Shown here piece after piece: positions 1 through 11,060 of a stretch of 64,000 nucleotides of DNA. Every line of letters starts with the position of its first letter. Positions within the stretch are counted from its first letter, which is position 1. The DNA comes from Mermis nigrescens (Eukaryota > Nematoda > Enoplea > Mermithida > Mermithidae). Below the pieces are notes generated by a model, which did no database searches, had not been told where the DNA came from, and worked only from the letters and a program-made list of their open reading frames with translations. The position numbers were made by a program, and so were the translations under genes. The DNA is taken from NCBI GenBank assembly GCA_036768485.1, contig JAVLUZ010000169.1:1304936-1368935 (forward strand). The letters run 5' to 3'.

Positions 1-251
1 AGTAAGGTGTTAAAAGCCTCGCAAGCGCCTAAGAAAATTATGCGTGGTAATGACTAATAATAAATTTGAATTAGCAAGATCTAAATGGAATGAGTAATTG
101 CTATATTCTTTTTTATTGTCATTTATCCTATATTAGTTTGTTTTTATATTCAAGCAACATGGCTAATGAGGATGAGATACTGCGGACCTAAATCTGATCC
201 CATAAAGGAGTAAACCATGAAATTTTTCTTGGGCGATATTATGTCGCTCAC
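1..251. other. Leading non-coding flank
   Basis: AT-rich sequence with no convincing reading frame or repeat structure. It ends at the 8-bp duplication TCGCTCAC (244-251) that borders the next element. Confidence 0.4.
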
Positions 252-1855
252 GGCACGCAGACATTAGAGCGCAACGACATTAGAGCGCGCGACATTAAAG
301 CGCGACACATTAGAGCGCGTGACATTAGAACGCCAACATTAGAGCGTATATGCACTGGCGGATTTTGAGAGGCCCCTTGAGACCAGAAATTTTTCGAAAA
401 ATGCAAGATAAACAGAGAAAATGAGGAAGATAGGAAGAACGAAAGAAAGAAAACGCTTCAAATAATTTGAAGCGTTTTCTTTCTTTCGTTCTTTTTTCAT
501 TTTTAAGTTATAACCAAAATTGAAATAGAAAATATCTTGATCAGAAAATATCAGATCCTTTTCTGAGGATGATAAGTCATTTGTATGGTTCTGTAATAAT
601 TTTTTGGTCCGTCCTGGCTCACGTTTATACACAAGGTCTCTGCAGAATATGCAATACACCATGCTTAATTTTGTAAGAAATGCAACGTCAAGTGTTTTTT
701 TTCTTCACTGCGAATTGCATTACTGATTGTATATTTCCACCTTTGAAAAAATTGCAAGATGCAAGATTTTTGGCTTTATTCTGTTTTAAGGCAGCAGCTG
801 AATTCTGTTTCAAAAAAGCTGCCTGGCTTTAGAATTTTGTTGTACATGAAACTTAATAACAAATAGATAGAATGTCTCTTATGCATAAAAACGACTTGGA
901 GTTCAAAAAATCATAGAGACTTGTTTTGGGATGAAAATCAAGATGGTAGAATTTCAGCAAAAAATAGAGTGCACAAAAATTTTCCGCTTGAAAAATTTTT
1001 TCGGAATCTGTGCACCGGTGCACAGGAACCTGTGTAGAAAAAAGTCTGAATGTGGGGGTCATACTTGGTGAATAAAATGGAAGTTTGCTAATCATTAATG
1101 TAAATGCTGGTGAGGTGAGTTATGTAAATTCAAGTTTTAGTTGGCTTAAAATCCTCAATTTTTGATTGTTACCTTGTTCCTTAAAAACTTAAAGAACTCA
1201 AAATTTTCTGCTGCTCCGCCTCAGACCCCGTCAAGCGGTCCTTCAGCGCGTCCCCTGAACCGCCAATTATATTTTCTTGGGCGCTTCGCGCCCTCCAGCA
1301 TATTTTGTATACGTAACCATTTTACAGCTCTGCCAGAAGTGTAAATTTATCTGCTACTACATGTATGTGACGCTTTGGCATTTTAAGTGCAGATTAAAAG
1401 GCGAAATGCATTTTTGATAACTTCTGTGACGAACAAGTTATGTCAAGAACTTTTCGAAAATTAAAAATTCAAAAATTTTTTTGTCAAAAGTCACTTAGGA
1501 GCAGCCAGAACAGTGCAGAAAAGCTTAAAAATTGCTTTACAAAACGAAAGAAACCACATGCATTTATCACTACCTGTATTCATGCGTTAGCAACTTTGCC
1601 CGTTATAATAGAAAGCATATCCAATTCTGACTCGGAAAGAATATGGATCGTTGCAAATAGTCTCGAGTGTAAGATACAGTGGGACTTTTTCGAAGGCATG
1701 CTCGTTTTGTATGTGAAGCTTTAACTGGCGAATTCTTTCATTTATCAGCATGAAAGTTTTGTAACGTGAAAAACATCAATTATGGCTGCGCTCTAATGAC
1801 GTGCGCTCTAATGTCGCTGCGCTCTAATGTCGCGCGCTCTAATGTCGGCTCACCG
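252..1855. mobile_element. hAT-like non-autonomous element with subterminal repeat arrays
   Basis: A 1.6-kb element is bounded by identical 8-bp copies of TCGCTCAC (244-251 and 1856-1863), the duplication length typical of hAT transposons. Just inside each end lies an array of a 15-bp motif close to CGACATTAGAGCGCG: about six copies at 265-345 and about four inverted copies at 1788-1848. Subterminal arrays like this commonly bind the transposase in hAT elements. The interior has short open frames but nothing I recognise as a transposase, so the element is probably mobilised in trans. The ends are weak inverted repeats (CGG..GC.GACATTAGAGCG). Superfamily assignment is inferred from the duplication length and the repeat layout. 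Confidence 0.8.
435..493. repeat. Perfect 29-bp hairpin
   Basis: Two 29-base arms (435-463 and 465-493) are exact reverse complements separated by one base. The arms are purine-rich on one side (GAACGAAAGAAAGAAAACGC). The hairpin lies inside the 252-1855 element and may be part of its internal structure. Confidence 0.85.
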
Positions 1856-1863
1856 TCGCTCAC

Positions 1864-2900
1864 AATTTTCCACGCTCCGGTTTCAAAAGTATTCAATTTG
1901 TTGATAAAATCATGTACATTGTATTGTCTGTTTCATACAAACACTGGCGTGTAGGTTGTGGATCCCTCCGATAATCTTAAGGACCCTTTAGAATTGCATT
2001 TTTGGTGTTATTTTGGGCGATTTCGTACCATCGGCCCTAGAATTTTGTTGCTGCCCATGTATGGTTACATACCTAACTTAAGTGAGGCGGCTTTTACACG
2101 CATAGGGTTCCATACCATTGGTTGCTGGATAATTAAGTAATCTCCTTCAAACTTTGGTGAAATGCTTTTTGAAATAAAATAATGTTTTGACCTTTCTTTA
2201 ATCTGCATTTTTAACTTCAGCGAAAGTCCTCCACCTTAATATTTGAAGAATACAAAGATCTATATAGAAAGTAATACATACTGAAAAATGCATTTAAAAA
2301 AATTAACGATATTTAACGTGAAGTTTGGCAATGCATACTTATTTTGAAGAAGAAATAGCGCATTCATTTTTTAGTGGGCACTGGTTTGGTTCGAGCTCAC
2401 TCAAAATTTATGTTCGAACTTTCTCGAAGAAATATAAATTAAAAGGAAGGCCAAAACTTGATAAAAATCAAAATTTCTCTTCAAAACTGCTTGAAAACTA
2501 TCGGAAACTGGGAATTAACATGGTTTATACGCTATTTTAGCATTACTTGTATTTGAGGCCGTTTTTACTCAAAAAAACTTCTCTGGCTGGGCTGACCCCT
2601 TAAACCGGTCTTACTGTGCATCTATGCTCAAGCTGTTCAGTAGAACCTTGGGGTGGAGAAAGGGTTCGAATCTACAGAATCCGAACGACTCTTCAGAATT
2701 CGACAGATACCTAAAATTAAAATTAAATTTCCATTTTTTTCCTTTTGTACCGAATTTATGACGCTAATGAATAAACGCTAATGAATAAAGTTAGATGAGA
2801 AACGTAGCAAAATGGTATTTTTGCGCCCGTCCTATCAATTTTTAGGCATTTTTTACCACTGATAATCCGGTCGCTGCCTATGTATGGTTATTAATCACTC
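1864..2900. other. Non-coding spacer with old repeat remnant
   Basis: No gene is supported. The stretch 2410-2720 resembles 40,850-41,060 (both contain TGAGGC..TTTTA.. followed by CTGTGCATCT), so it is probably a diverged interspersed repeat. A GGTTCGAATC motif near 2667 resembles a tRNA B box, but no full tRNA fold is evident. Confidence 0.4.
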
Positions 2901-2956
2901 CATTTTGTTGACAGCTATCCGGATGATTAACAAATTAATTTCTCCTTCATGTGCAG

Positions 2957-3267
2957 GAGTTAAGCGTGAGCGTGATATCAACGCATCTTTAATGCAATAC
3001 CCTGGCAAGAACAAAAACAGCGGCACAACTAAGGGAGATCAGGTTGCCCTTAATGTCGGTCTTGAGTCAAAAGCCGCTAAGTTAATTGGTGCAAAAGATG
3101 AAACAAAGCCGGCCATAGCTGCACCAAAAGGTGTCAAAGCTCCGATTTCAAAACCCTCGAAAGCATCTAAATCACCGAAGTCGCCGAGCTCGTATATGTC
3201 TGCGCCTGCGATACAAAGTATCAAGCATCCAAAGTTGGTTGCAGCTGCCAAAAAGACGAAGAAGTAA
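2957..3267 (+). CDS. Candidate 3' terminal exon, Lys/Ala/Ser/Pro-rich protein tail
   Basis: The frame is open from a pyrimidine-rich acceptor (TCTCCTTCATGTGCAG, 2941-2956) to TAA at 3265-3267. It encodes about 103 residues rich in Lys, Ala, Ser and Pro (for example KAPISKPSKASKSPKSPSSY) and ends in AAAKKTKK. An AATAAA lies at 3425-3430, 158 bases after the stop. Acceptor, stop and polyadenylation signal together look like a last exon. The composition suggests a disordered, basic C-terminus, such as that of a nuclear or nucleic-acid-binding protein, but I do not recognise the family. Upstream exons were not found. The frame also stays open a short way 5' of the acceptor. Confidence 0.45.
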
Positions 3268-3586
3268 AAATATAAGGAAGAAAAGAACTCTTCTTTCCGA
3301 TCATTTATATGAAGCCTTTGCATTTTTCTAATGTCGCCTGCTGTTCTGTTTTTGCCTAGTCAATTTCGCTTCGCTTTTGCTGTAATGCTACTGACCGTAT
3401 GTAGTGGTCTTAAAAATATCGTGCAATAAAAAGCGAGTAGTATTTTCAGCTAAATATTAGTGGCTTGACTAAGGAATAACAAAATCTTGCGGTTTTCCTA
3501 CAGAAATTTTTTCCGGCGTAAACTAGCATTGTAGCAAGCTTCAAAGTTCATTTTCGTCGAAAAATGATCAATGTGTGTATACCTAC

Positions 3587-3843
3587 TATAGTGTGTTCCA
3601 TTCCAAACGACCCATTCTTGCAGAAGTCTTATTACTATATTCCTTTTTCACTTAATGAATAGCTCTTCAATTATGTTCTCGTAGTGGCTGTTTGCTTTAA
3701 GCTCTTCTCATTGATGTTTACTGTGCTATGCCTAACACGCAGCACATCTAACAAACTGCCGCAATTAACTAAGCCGTGAAATATTTTGCTTCAGTAATAA
3801 GCCGTGCGGCGAAAATGGGCCGATTGGAATGGAACAGACTATA
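3587..3843. mobile_element. Small MITE, TIR (C)TGTTCCATTCCAAACG
   Basis: About 255 bp, with inverted ends reading GTTCCATTCCAAACGACCC on the left and GGGCCGATTGGAATGGAAC on the right. A second copy in the same orientation lies at about 53,758-54,005 and matches along its length, so this is a dispersed family rather than a chance hairpin. There is no coding capacity. Confidence 0.75.
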
Positions 3844-3902
3844 GTTTTTCTTGTTTTTTGGTCATGTGATGTAAATTCTTATTTTCGTTATTATAAATAC
3901 AT

Positions 3903-6560
3903 ATCATAGGTAGCGCGTTAGCGCGTAGGTACCTATAATGGTACTTGGCCATCCTTTTTCTTATATGTTTATCACAACGAGTGCGAAATTTGTGTCCCCC
4001 TCACAGCAAATAAGGGCACACACTTGGGAGGTGCGGTTTTTTTAATCGAAGGATAATTAAAAAATTCAATGCCGGTCTTTTTTTTGTTTACACTCAATAC
4101 TGAGTTAGCAATGAGCGTGTAAAGTGTAAACCTAAAAATCAAATAATTTGCGGAGAGCCAATTTTGTTTTAAAAATGTTGCCCCTGAGCTGTAGATTACG
4201 AATCTAACCTTAAAATTTCTTTACACTCAATGGTTGTTGCACAAAAGTGTAAAGTATACGTGTTTTTACTCCTCGTGTGTCCTTCAGCTTATCTAACTCA
4301 ATTTTAGTTTCTGTGCAATTCAATCAGTTTTATAATGTAGAGGGTTGCAAAATCTCAAAACCGAACTTTTTTCTTTCTTATATTGCAATATTTCTTTATC
4401 TGTGATCGTTTTAGTGTAACGGGTTCGAGACGAAAAACGATATTTCTTCAACTACTCCGCTAAGTTGGCGGAACATGCTAATTATGCTTAAAAGGTGCCC
4501 TGACCTTAGCGTTACAGATACCAGCTTATTTTGTTTCTATACGTCCAATATTGCGGTAATAGCACAAGTGTAAAGTTTACACCGAGAAGCATTTTTGCGC
4601 CCAGAGCGTCGTGGATGATGAATTTTTTTAAATGTAATTCGTAAGGTCAGAATAACGAATCTGACCTTTAAACTTTTTCTACAGCCAGTGTCCGTTGAGG
4701 TATTGAAGAGGTGAACTTTGAATTATACCTACATCTATTTTCTAATGTCGATAGATAACTCCGTATTGCATATTGTTTGATCACATTTTTCTTATTTCAC
4801 GAGATTTTTGACTCGTCTTTAATAAATAATTATTTTTATCATCATAAATACACTATTCTTAAACTTCAGTAGAATGATGAATATTTTTCAAAATAGTATA
4901 ATCGATGCTGAAATCTGCCGATATGTCGAGTAGGCGCAGTGATTGACAACCCGTTCTTGGATGCGGTCTTAAAAGAAAATGATGGGTTCGAATCTTCTGA
5001 ATGCTAACTTTTTCATTTTTTTAATTCTCTTGGCGAAACCATGCACTTCATTTGACTTATTCATCTATTTGGGTTCTGCAGATAACACTTTTTTGTTCTT
5101 TAAATTTCGCCTCAGTCCTCGAATGGGAGTGTGAAGATTGCGAAAATCTGGGGGTGAAAAGACACATTTTGGCCGAGTTTTCGACTTGTTTATGTCTGCC
5201 AACTACTCCGGTTATGAGTTTATAGGAAATTTTTTCTGACAGATATGTACTACGGAACAAGGGCTATCTTGTGCTTACCAGCAAACTTTTTTTTACAATC
5301 AATACAGAGTTAGTACCAGGGATTTGAACTTTACACTCTAGTGGATGAGTAAGAAAACAGATTTTGTCCAAGATTTCTCTGCCAATTTTTTCGGTTAAGA
5401 GTTGGGATGAATTGAATAAAATAGAAATAGAGTAACTTTTAAGGGCTATAACGTTCGAAGCAAGCCGCGTTCAAAAAAACGTAATATTGAGTTGTTTATG
5501 GGGGTGTAAAGTTCGAAGTCTGAGGTGCAAAAATGGGCGAAAAGACAGGTTTTTTCGTATTTTGATTGGTAAATCATATCAAATATTTTGCGGAACATAA
5601 GTTTGGCACATACAAACGTATTAAAATCAAAGGGCTACAAACTAGCCCGTACCGAATTTATTTACACTCCTCAATTGGGGCGTAAGGTTCAGATTTTTAA
5701 AGTTTTCAATGTGGTGGACAGTGGAAAATACGTGTTTGTCCATTTTTTTGTTCGCCACTTTCTCTGTTCAGAAGTCGGGCGAGGTCGAATAGGATACAAA
5801 TAAAGTACTTTCTAAGGGGTACGCGTCACAGCGAATTGCGTTTGTTTGATCGATATTAAGCTTTTTCGGGAGATGTAAAGTTAAAAAATGGGGGACGTAA
5901 ACGTGTTTCTGTCTTGTTTTTTTCTGTCGAGTTCTTGGTTATGAGTCTGGATATAATCTCAAGTCTAAAAATGAACCAGAAACCAAATATGATACGCCAG
6001 TTTCTTGTGCACTTAAAAGTGGTGTAGTAGTTTACATCTGATATTGATTTGTCAATATTTTTTCAAAATATCGATCGTAATATCAGAGTAATATCAGAAT
6101 TATGAATCCGACTGAAATTTTATTTACACTCTGTGGTTGTGTAAAAGTTTACACTTCATATAAAATTTAGTTCTAGAGCCTAGCCGAAGCTTAATTTTTT
6201 TCAAAATGTCCTACGTAAAATCAGAATTGGAAATTCGACTGTTAGTTTTCTCATACACCTAGTAGTTGTGTAAAGTTTGCACTATTCATTTGTTGTTAAA
6301 ATGTACTTTATACTACAAATTTATTTTACTTCCAAATCTGAGCGTTGGTGTTCTTACACTTGATATTTGCGCAAAGCCAATGCTGAAAAGCTTTGATCTC
6401 GTTAAAATAATGTAAGGTTGTCTTGTTTAAAAAGGGTTAATGCTGATGTTAAGAACAATATTGTTTTCCGCGTACTTGGACTACTGTCGTTATTGTGGCA
6501 TGTCACTGTATGTGTTTACTGACTGATGTATTCAAATCATGCTAATTAAAAGTAGGGTAC
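3903..6560 (+). repeat. Family R copy A (foldback repeat, outer arm)
   Basis: The outer end starts ATCATAGGTAGCGCG, followed by a run of short modules that each contain GTGTAAAGTTTACAC-like palindromes and the phrase TTTACACTCTAGTGGATG. The same order of modules recurs, inverted or direct, at 18.2-23.0, 34.0-36.4, 42.9-45.6 and 54.5-56.8 kb. The right side runs straight into the TAGCAAAG inverted-repeat unit at 6561 in every complete copy, so the two parts move or duplicate together. Open frames here are not conserved between copies and are not called as genes. The mechanism of movement is unknown. Confidence 0.7.
4927..5012 (+). repeat. Possible tRNA-derived (SINE-like) remnant
   Basis: An A-box-like TAGGCGCAGTG is followed about 50 bases later by a B-box-like GGTTCGAATC. 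Related inverted copies occur near 17,330-17,410 and 44,250-44,340 within other family R copies (GTTGGTGCAGAGG then GGTTCAAATC when read on the minus strand). The cloverleaf is not intact, so I read this as a degenerate tRNA-derived module carried by the repeat and not as a functional tRNA gene. Confidence 0.3.
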
Positions 6561-7352
6561 TAGCAAAGAAAAACGCTCCGATGGAACAAAAAAGATTATA
6601 ATATACTTGGAATTGTGGGTTATCACGCATGTAAAAGGAGGGGACTAGGCAAAATCTACCTAAAGTCGCAAAATCTGCTAAAAATCACGCTTTCTCTAAG
6701 CAACGCAAATAATCGAAGTATAATCTGCGGCCAACAGATTAAAATAAATCTTTAACCATAAAAACGATTGAAAAAGCAGCACGTTAGCTATGCAGTAGCT
6801 ATGGGAAATGATATTGAGTAAACTAGCAGTCTTTCTGACCAATTGAATGAAATATCAAACATCGATGCATCCAGGACAACTGAAGAAATTATTGGTTTAA
6901 AACAGTAGGAAACGCGTGACTTAAAACAGACTAAATGTAAGCACAGTAGCATTCCCGTAACGATTGTGTGCACTAATTAATGAGCCCCTGCTTTGCTTAC
7001 TATAATGTTCATAACGAAAAAAACAACTTTAAATACAATACCACTTAGTTTTCTATCAATCAAGATGCAAAGCTAGTCAGCGTTGCTACTTGCCAGCAAT
7101 TTAAAAAAAAACATTATAGATTTTGTTTATACACTCTTATCTGAAACTTTGAACATTATTTAAAAAAGACACTTTTCTTAGAGGCCGCAGAATATACTTG
7201 ATTTTTTGCGTTGCTTACAGAAAGTGTGATTTTTAGCAGATTTTTGCGACTTTAGGTAGATTTTTCCTAGTCCCCTCCTTTTACATGCTTAATAATCCAC
7301 AATTTCAAGCATATTCATCTTTTTTGTTCCATCGGAGCATTTTTCTTTGCTA
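6561..7352. mobile_element. TAGCAAAG inverted-repeat unit, copy A
   Basis: A 792-bp unit. Its ends are long inverted repeats of about 165 bp, beginning TAGCAAAGAAAAACGCTCCG and closing with the reverse complement. The arms contain GGATGTAAAAGGAGGGGACTAGG-like sequence, and the interior is non-coding. Equivalent units are at 17,440-18,198, 33,222-34,036, 42,081-42,876 and 56,768-57,584, with half units near 16,188 and 59,430. Open frames over these arms are repeat translations. Confidence 0.8.
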
Positions 7353-7574
7353 GTACCTACATATTTGTATTTTCATTAGTTTAGCGCTCCATATTGAATT
7401 TATCTACGTAGAATATAGACCTTGCCCAATTAGATATTGAAGGAGCAATCTGGGACGACAGGACCCCAAGTTTGCCCTGTAGCTTCTCCGTTTTTAGAAT
7501 TGAGACCGCTTAATATTATGTCGCGTTTATCAATATTAATTTTTATATTTTTGTTTAAACGTGCCGATAAGGCA
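7353..7574. other. Short spacer before the 7.5-kb palindromic element
   Basis: No gene or clear repeat is visible. The spacer ends at the left target duplication GCTGTGGC (7575-7582). Confidence 0.4.
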
Positions 7575-8379
7575 GCTGTGGCCAGGCCCGTATCCAAGAT
7601 TTTGTTTCTGGGGAGGGGCCGAAACTTTTTCGAGGCCAGATATCTCGAAACCAGCAGGAGTTAAGCAAAATAAAGGCACTTTTGAGCGTATCTTGGCGAG
7701 CTCTATACGATAACGAAGAAAATTCCAAGAAAATTTTTAAAAATTTTTAACCTTATTTCAAATTGATACTTGTACAGCAAATTTATCATTTAAGCTGATA
7801 TCTCATCGCTTAATCGACGAATTATTTCTTATCTTTTGCCTTTGTATTTAATCATTGTGCATTACAGAGAAAAATAATACATATGATGAATAATTCGGCG
7901 CGAAGCGTCAACTAAAAATTTGACATATTCTGCATGTCAAGCTCAAATTTGAGCGGTTTTGAGCGGGTTAGAAGACAAAAACATACATATTTAATAGATA
8001 CGGCGCGAAACGCCGTAAAATTTCATGTTTCCCATGTCATAACTCAAATTTGAGCTGTTTTGAGTGAGCTACAGGCAAAAACTATGTATAGCTGATCAAT
8101 GAATTCGGCGCACGGCCCCGGAAAAAATGGACATGCTCTCAGTAGTATACCGTGTCTCCTCAGAACCTTATCTCTATAGCGTTGTAGTACATAAGCTAGA
8201 CAGATCTGCGCCCTGGCCCGTGCAATTGAGGTTGTGCCAGGGCGCAAAAGGGCTGGGGGCCTGCCCGAGCCTGCCCAGCAGAAAGGGGCGCGCGCCAGCC
8301 CAGGGCCAAGGGCCCAGGGCCAGGGGAGGGGATGCAATAACCCAGGGGATTATTCCCAGGGGGTTATTTTTGAAGAGGC

Positions 8380-9300
8380 GTAAGTCAAGAACCAGCGGTC
8401 GAATCGGGCTCAAACTTTCAAAATATGTTGAATGTATCTGGTAGGCATGCTATGTACAAAATTTTAGCGCGCAACCTACAGTATACCAGCATTAGTGTAC
8501 ACTTCTGCATATAGGAACGTGAATCAAGAACCAATGGCCGGATTTTGTTCAAATTTTCAGGAAATGATGTATATAGGCGAGACGATGCTATGTATAGAAT
8601 TTTAGTGGGCAGTCTACAGTATACCAGTTTACTTTACACCTTCTCGTATAGCACTATATTCCAAGAATCACTTGCCGGATCTTGTTCAAATTTTCAGGAT
8701 ATGATGCATATAGGCAAGGCTTGCTACGCACAGAATTTCAGCGCGCAGCCTACAGTATATTAATTTACTTTACACTTTCTCATATAGCACTATATTCCAA
8801 GAACTACTAGGGCGGATTTAGCTCAAATTTTCAGGATAAGATATATAAATTGTAGCTGCGCTACATACAAACTTTTAGCGTGCAGTCTACAGTATACCAG
8901 TTTACTTTACACTTTCTCGTATAGCACTATATTCCAAGAACCACAAGTTGGATTTCGTTCAAATTTTCAGGATATGATATATGAACCTTAGCTGTGCTAT
9001 GTACAAAATTTTAGCGTGCAGCATACAGTATACTAATTTGCTTTACACTTTCTCGTATAGCACTATATTCGAAGACCTGCTAGTCGGATTTTGTTCAAAT
9101 TAACCTTAGCTGTGCTATGTACAAAATTTTAGCGCGCAGTATACAGTATACTAATTTACTTTACACTTTCTCGTATAGAACTATATTCCAAGAACCGCTA
9201 GCCGCATTTTGTTCAAATTTTCAGGATATGATATATAAACCTTAGCTGTCCCATGTACAAAATTTTAGCGCACAACCTACTGTATGCTGATTTTTTATTT
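8380..9300 (+). repeat. Tandem array of ~140-bp units (left arm)
   Basis: About seven imperfect units. Each contains CTATATTCCAAGAACC, then GGATTTTGTTCAAATTTTCAGG, then AAAATTTTAGCGCGCAG, then TTACTTTACACTTTCTCG. The inverted counterpart occupies about 13,800-14,460 in the other arm. Open frames over this array are repeat translations. Confidence 0.85.
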
Positions 9301-9599
9301 ACACTGTCTTTACAATGCTTGATTTTCTTAGCAGTACTTGTCTAATGATGCCATTAGGGGTTATTTTTGCCCAAAAATAAGCAACCAGTATAGGCAAACA
9401 TTGCTCAAATTTGATTATCATGCCATTTTGAGCTTCTCAAAGTTTATCAGAAAACACGTGAAAAAGGGCGATCTTTGCCTGCTCCTCAACTTGTGGAAAT
9501 TTTTAAACCCTGATCTAGGTTTTACTTTACAAACCTCCACATAAAATTCATTAATGAACACGTAACTTCATCTATGTCATAAATATTGATCTAAAAATT

Positions 9600-9835
9600 A
9601 GCAAAGTTTGGAATATTTTTTGTAAAGTTTGGAATATTTTTTGTAAAGTTTGGAATATTTTTTGTAGAATTTGGAATATTTTTGTAAAGTTTGGAAAATT
9701 TTTTGCAGAGTTTGGAATTAATTTTGCGTGCTTAAGCATAGGACTTGTTCAGAGTTTGGAAAATTTTTGCAGAATTTGGAAAATTTTTTGTTCAGTTTGG
9801 AAATTTTTTGTAAAGTTTGGAAAATTTGTTGTGAA
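9600..9835 (+). repeat. Tandem ~20-bp repeat, outer block of left arm
   Basis: Units close to TTTTTTGTAAAGTTTGGAA recur head to tail. A second block lies at 10,770-11,060, and inverted blocks lie at 11,920-12,200 and 13,140-13,500. The Phe/Val/Lys-rich frames that cross them are translations of the repeat. Confidence 0.85.
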
Positions 9836-9837
9836 GT

Positions 9838-10101
9838 TCAGAACTTTTGCAATTTAAAACGACATTTCTCATGCATTGCTGAAACTATTTTATATGCAAT
9901 GTGCAACTTGTGTTCTAGTTTTGCACCCGTAAGAATCATTTTTCCACTTGTAAACAGCAAAAATGTTACATTTCGAAATTTGTATACTAAACTAGGAAAC
10001 AATTCTACTTCGTACATGCATTTCCATTTACCATCTCATAAAATTTACATAGATTAATACGATACCCTAAATAAGCAGAACCCACAAATAGGTGGCATTT
10101 G
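9838..10101 (-). pseudogene. TBP C-terminal half-gene fragment, left arm (frameshifted)
   Basis: Read on the minus strand, this fragment gives the second repeat of a TATA-binding protein, from the VGSA motif through YEVELFP and FTSGKMILTGAK to a stop at 9838-9840. TBPs bind DNA through two such repeats forming a saddle, and only the second is present here. Compared with the mirror copy at 12,876-13,128 there is a one-base deletion just before YEVELFP that breaks the frame. It keeps FTSGK, the usual TBP sequence, where the mirror copy has FSRGK. An acceptor-like CTGAAATCAG precedes the fragment. It points outward, away from the palindrome centre. Confidence 0.7.
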
Positions 10102-10769
10102 CTGATTTCAGAGGTTATTAAAATCGTTTTTTAATTGATTGAGAAAAATTTTTTTCAGTGATTTCAGTGATTCGAATTGAGGAAATACGGTATAATAAGC
10201 ACAAAGTTGACATAAAACTTAAGACTCATTTAAGCAAAATTTGATATGTTTCTTGTGACTTAAGTAAACGATGCGGAAAGATTCCGAGATCTCGTTGAGC
10301 ATACGATTAAAAACCACTAAAGCTGTTCAAGTTGCGTACCTATGGAGGTGAAGATATTGCACATAAAGGTGACAAGCTAAAGCATAGCTTGAAGACTGCG
10401 TATCTGCAAGAATAAACATGAAAAAGATGAAATAACCCATAAGTACTGAATTTTGTACTTATAACCTCCTGAAGTTCAACAAATTTCATGCAGAGTTTAG
10501 AAATCGTCTGATTAGAAGATTTTAGGTATGCTTGATTCTTTACAATTTCTTATGTAAACATATGATTTTATTGATTAAAATTAAAAGAACAAGTGCTTGT
10601 GATTTTCGTCTTATTGGTATAATTGGAAATTGCTTTTAAAATAGTATTAGTTAAATACAATAGAAGAATAAGTGCTACACGAGTTTTAATCGTTTTTGTA
10701 TAAGGCTCTTGAGAGTTATATTTTCTCAACATGCTAACAATATTTTTGATCTAAGTGAACACATTTTTG

Positions 10770-11060
10770 TATTTTTTTGGAAATTTTTTGTAAAGTTTGG
10801 AAAAATTTTTTGTAAAGTTTGGAAACTTTTTGTAAAATTTGGAAAATTTTTCGCGGAGTTTGGAATTAATTTTGCGTGCTTAAGCATAGGACTTTTGCAG
10901 AGTGTGGAAATTTTTTTTGTGAAGTTTGGAAATTTTTTTGTAGAGTATGGAAATTTTTTTTTAAATTTGGAAACATTTTTTGTAAAGCTTGGAAATTTTT
11001 CTGTAAAGTTTGGAACATTTTTTGTAAGGTTTGGAATATTTTTTGGGGAAGTCGGAACAA
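10770..11060 (+). repeat. Tandem ~20-bp repeat, inner block of left arm
   Basis: This block holds the same TTTTTTGTAAAGTTTGGAA-like unit as the outer block, about 14 imperfect copies. It is interrupted near 10,870 by the phrase GCGTGCTTAAGCATAGGACTT, which also occurs at about 9725, 12,090, 13,240 and 13,360 and so marks a higher-order repeat. Confidence 0.8.

Noticed and set aside
339..662. A 107-residue minus-strand frame inside the first element
   Set aside because: It runs through the perfect hairpin and ends in the subterminal array, with no recognisable domain or transposase motif.
2615..2700. tRNA gene
   Set aside because: A B-box-like GGTTCGAATC is present, but no acceptor stem, anticodon arm or A box at suitable spacing.
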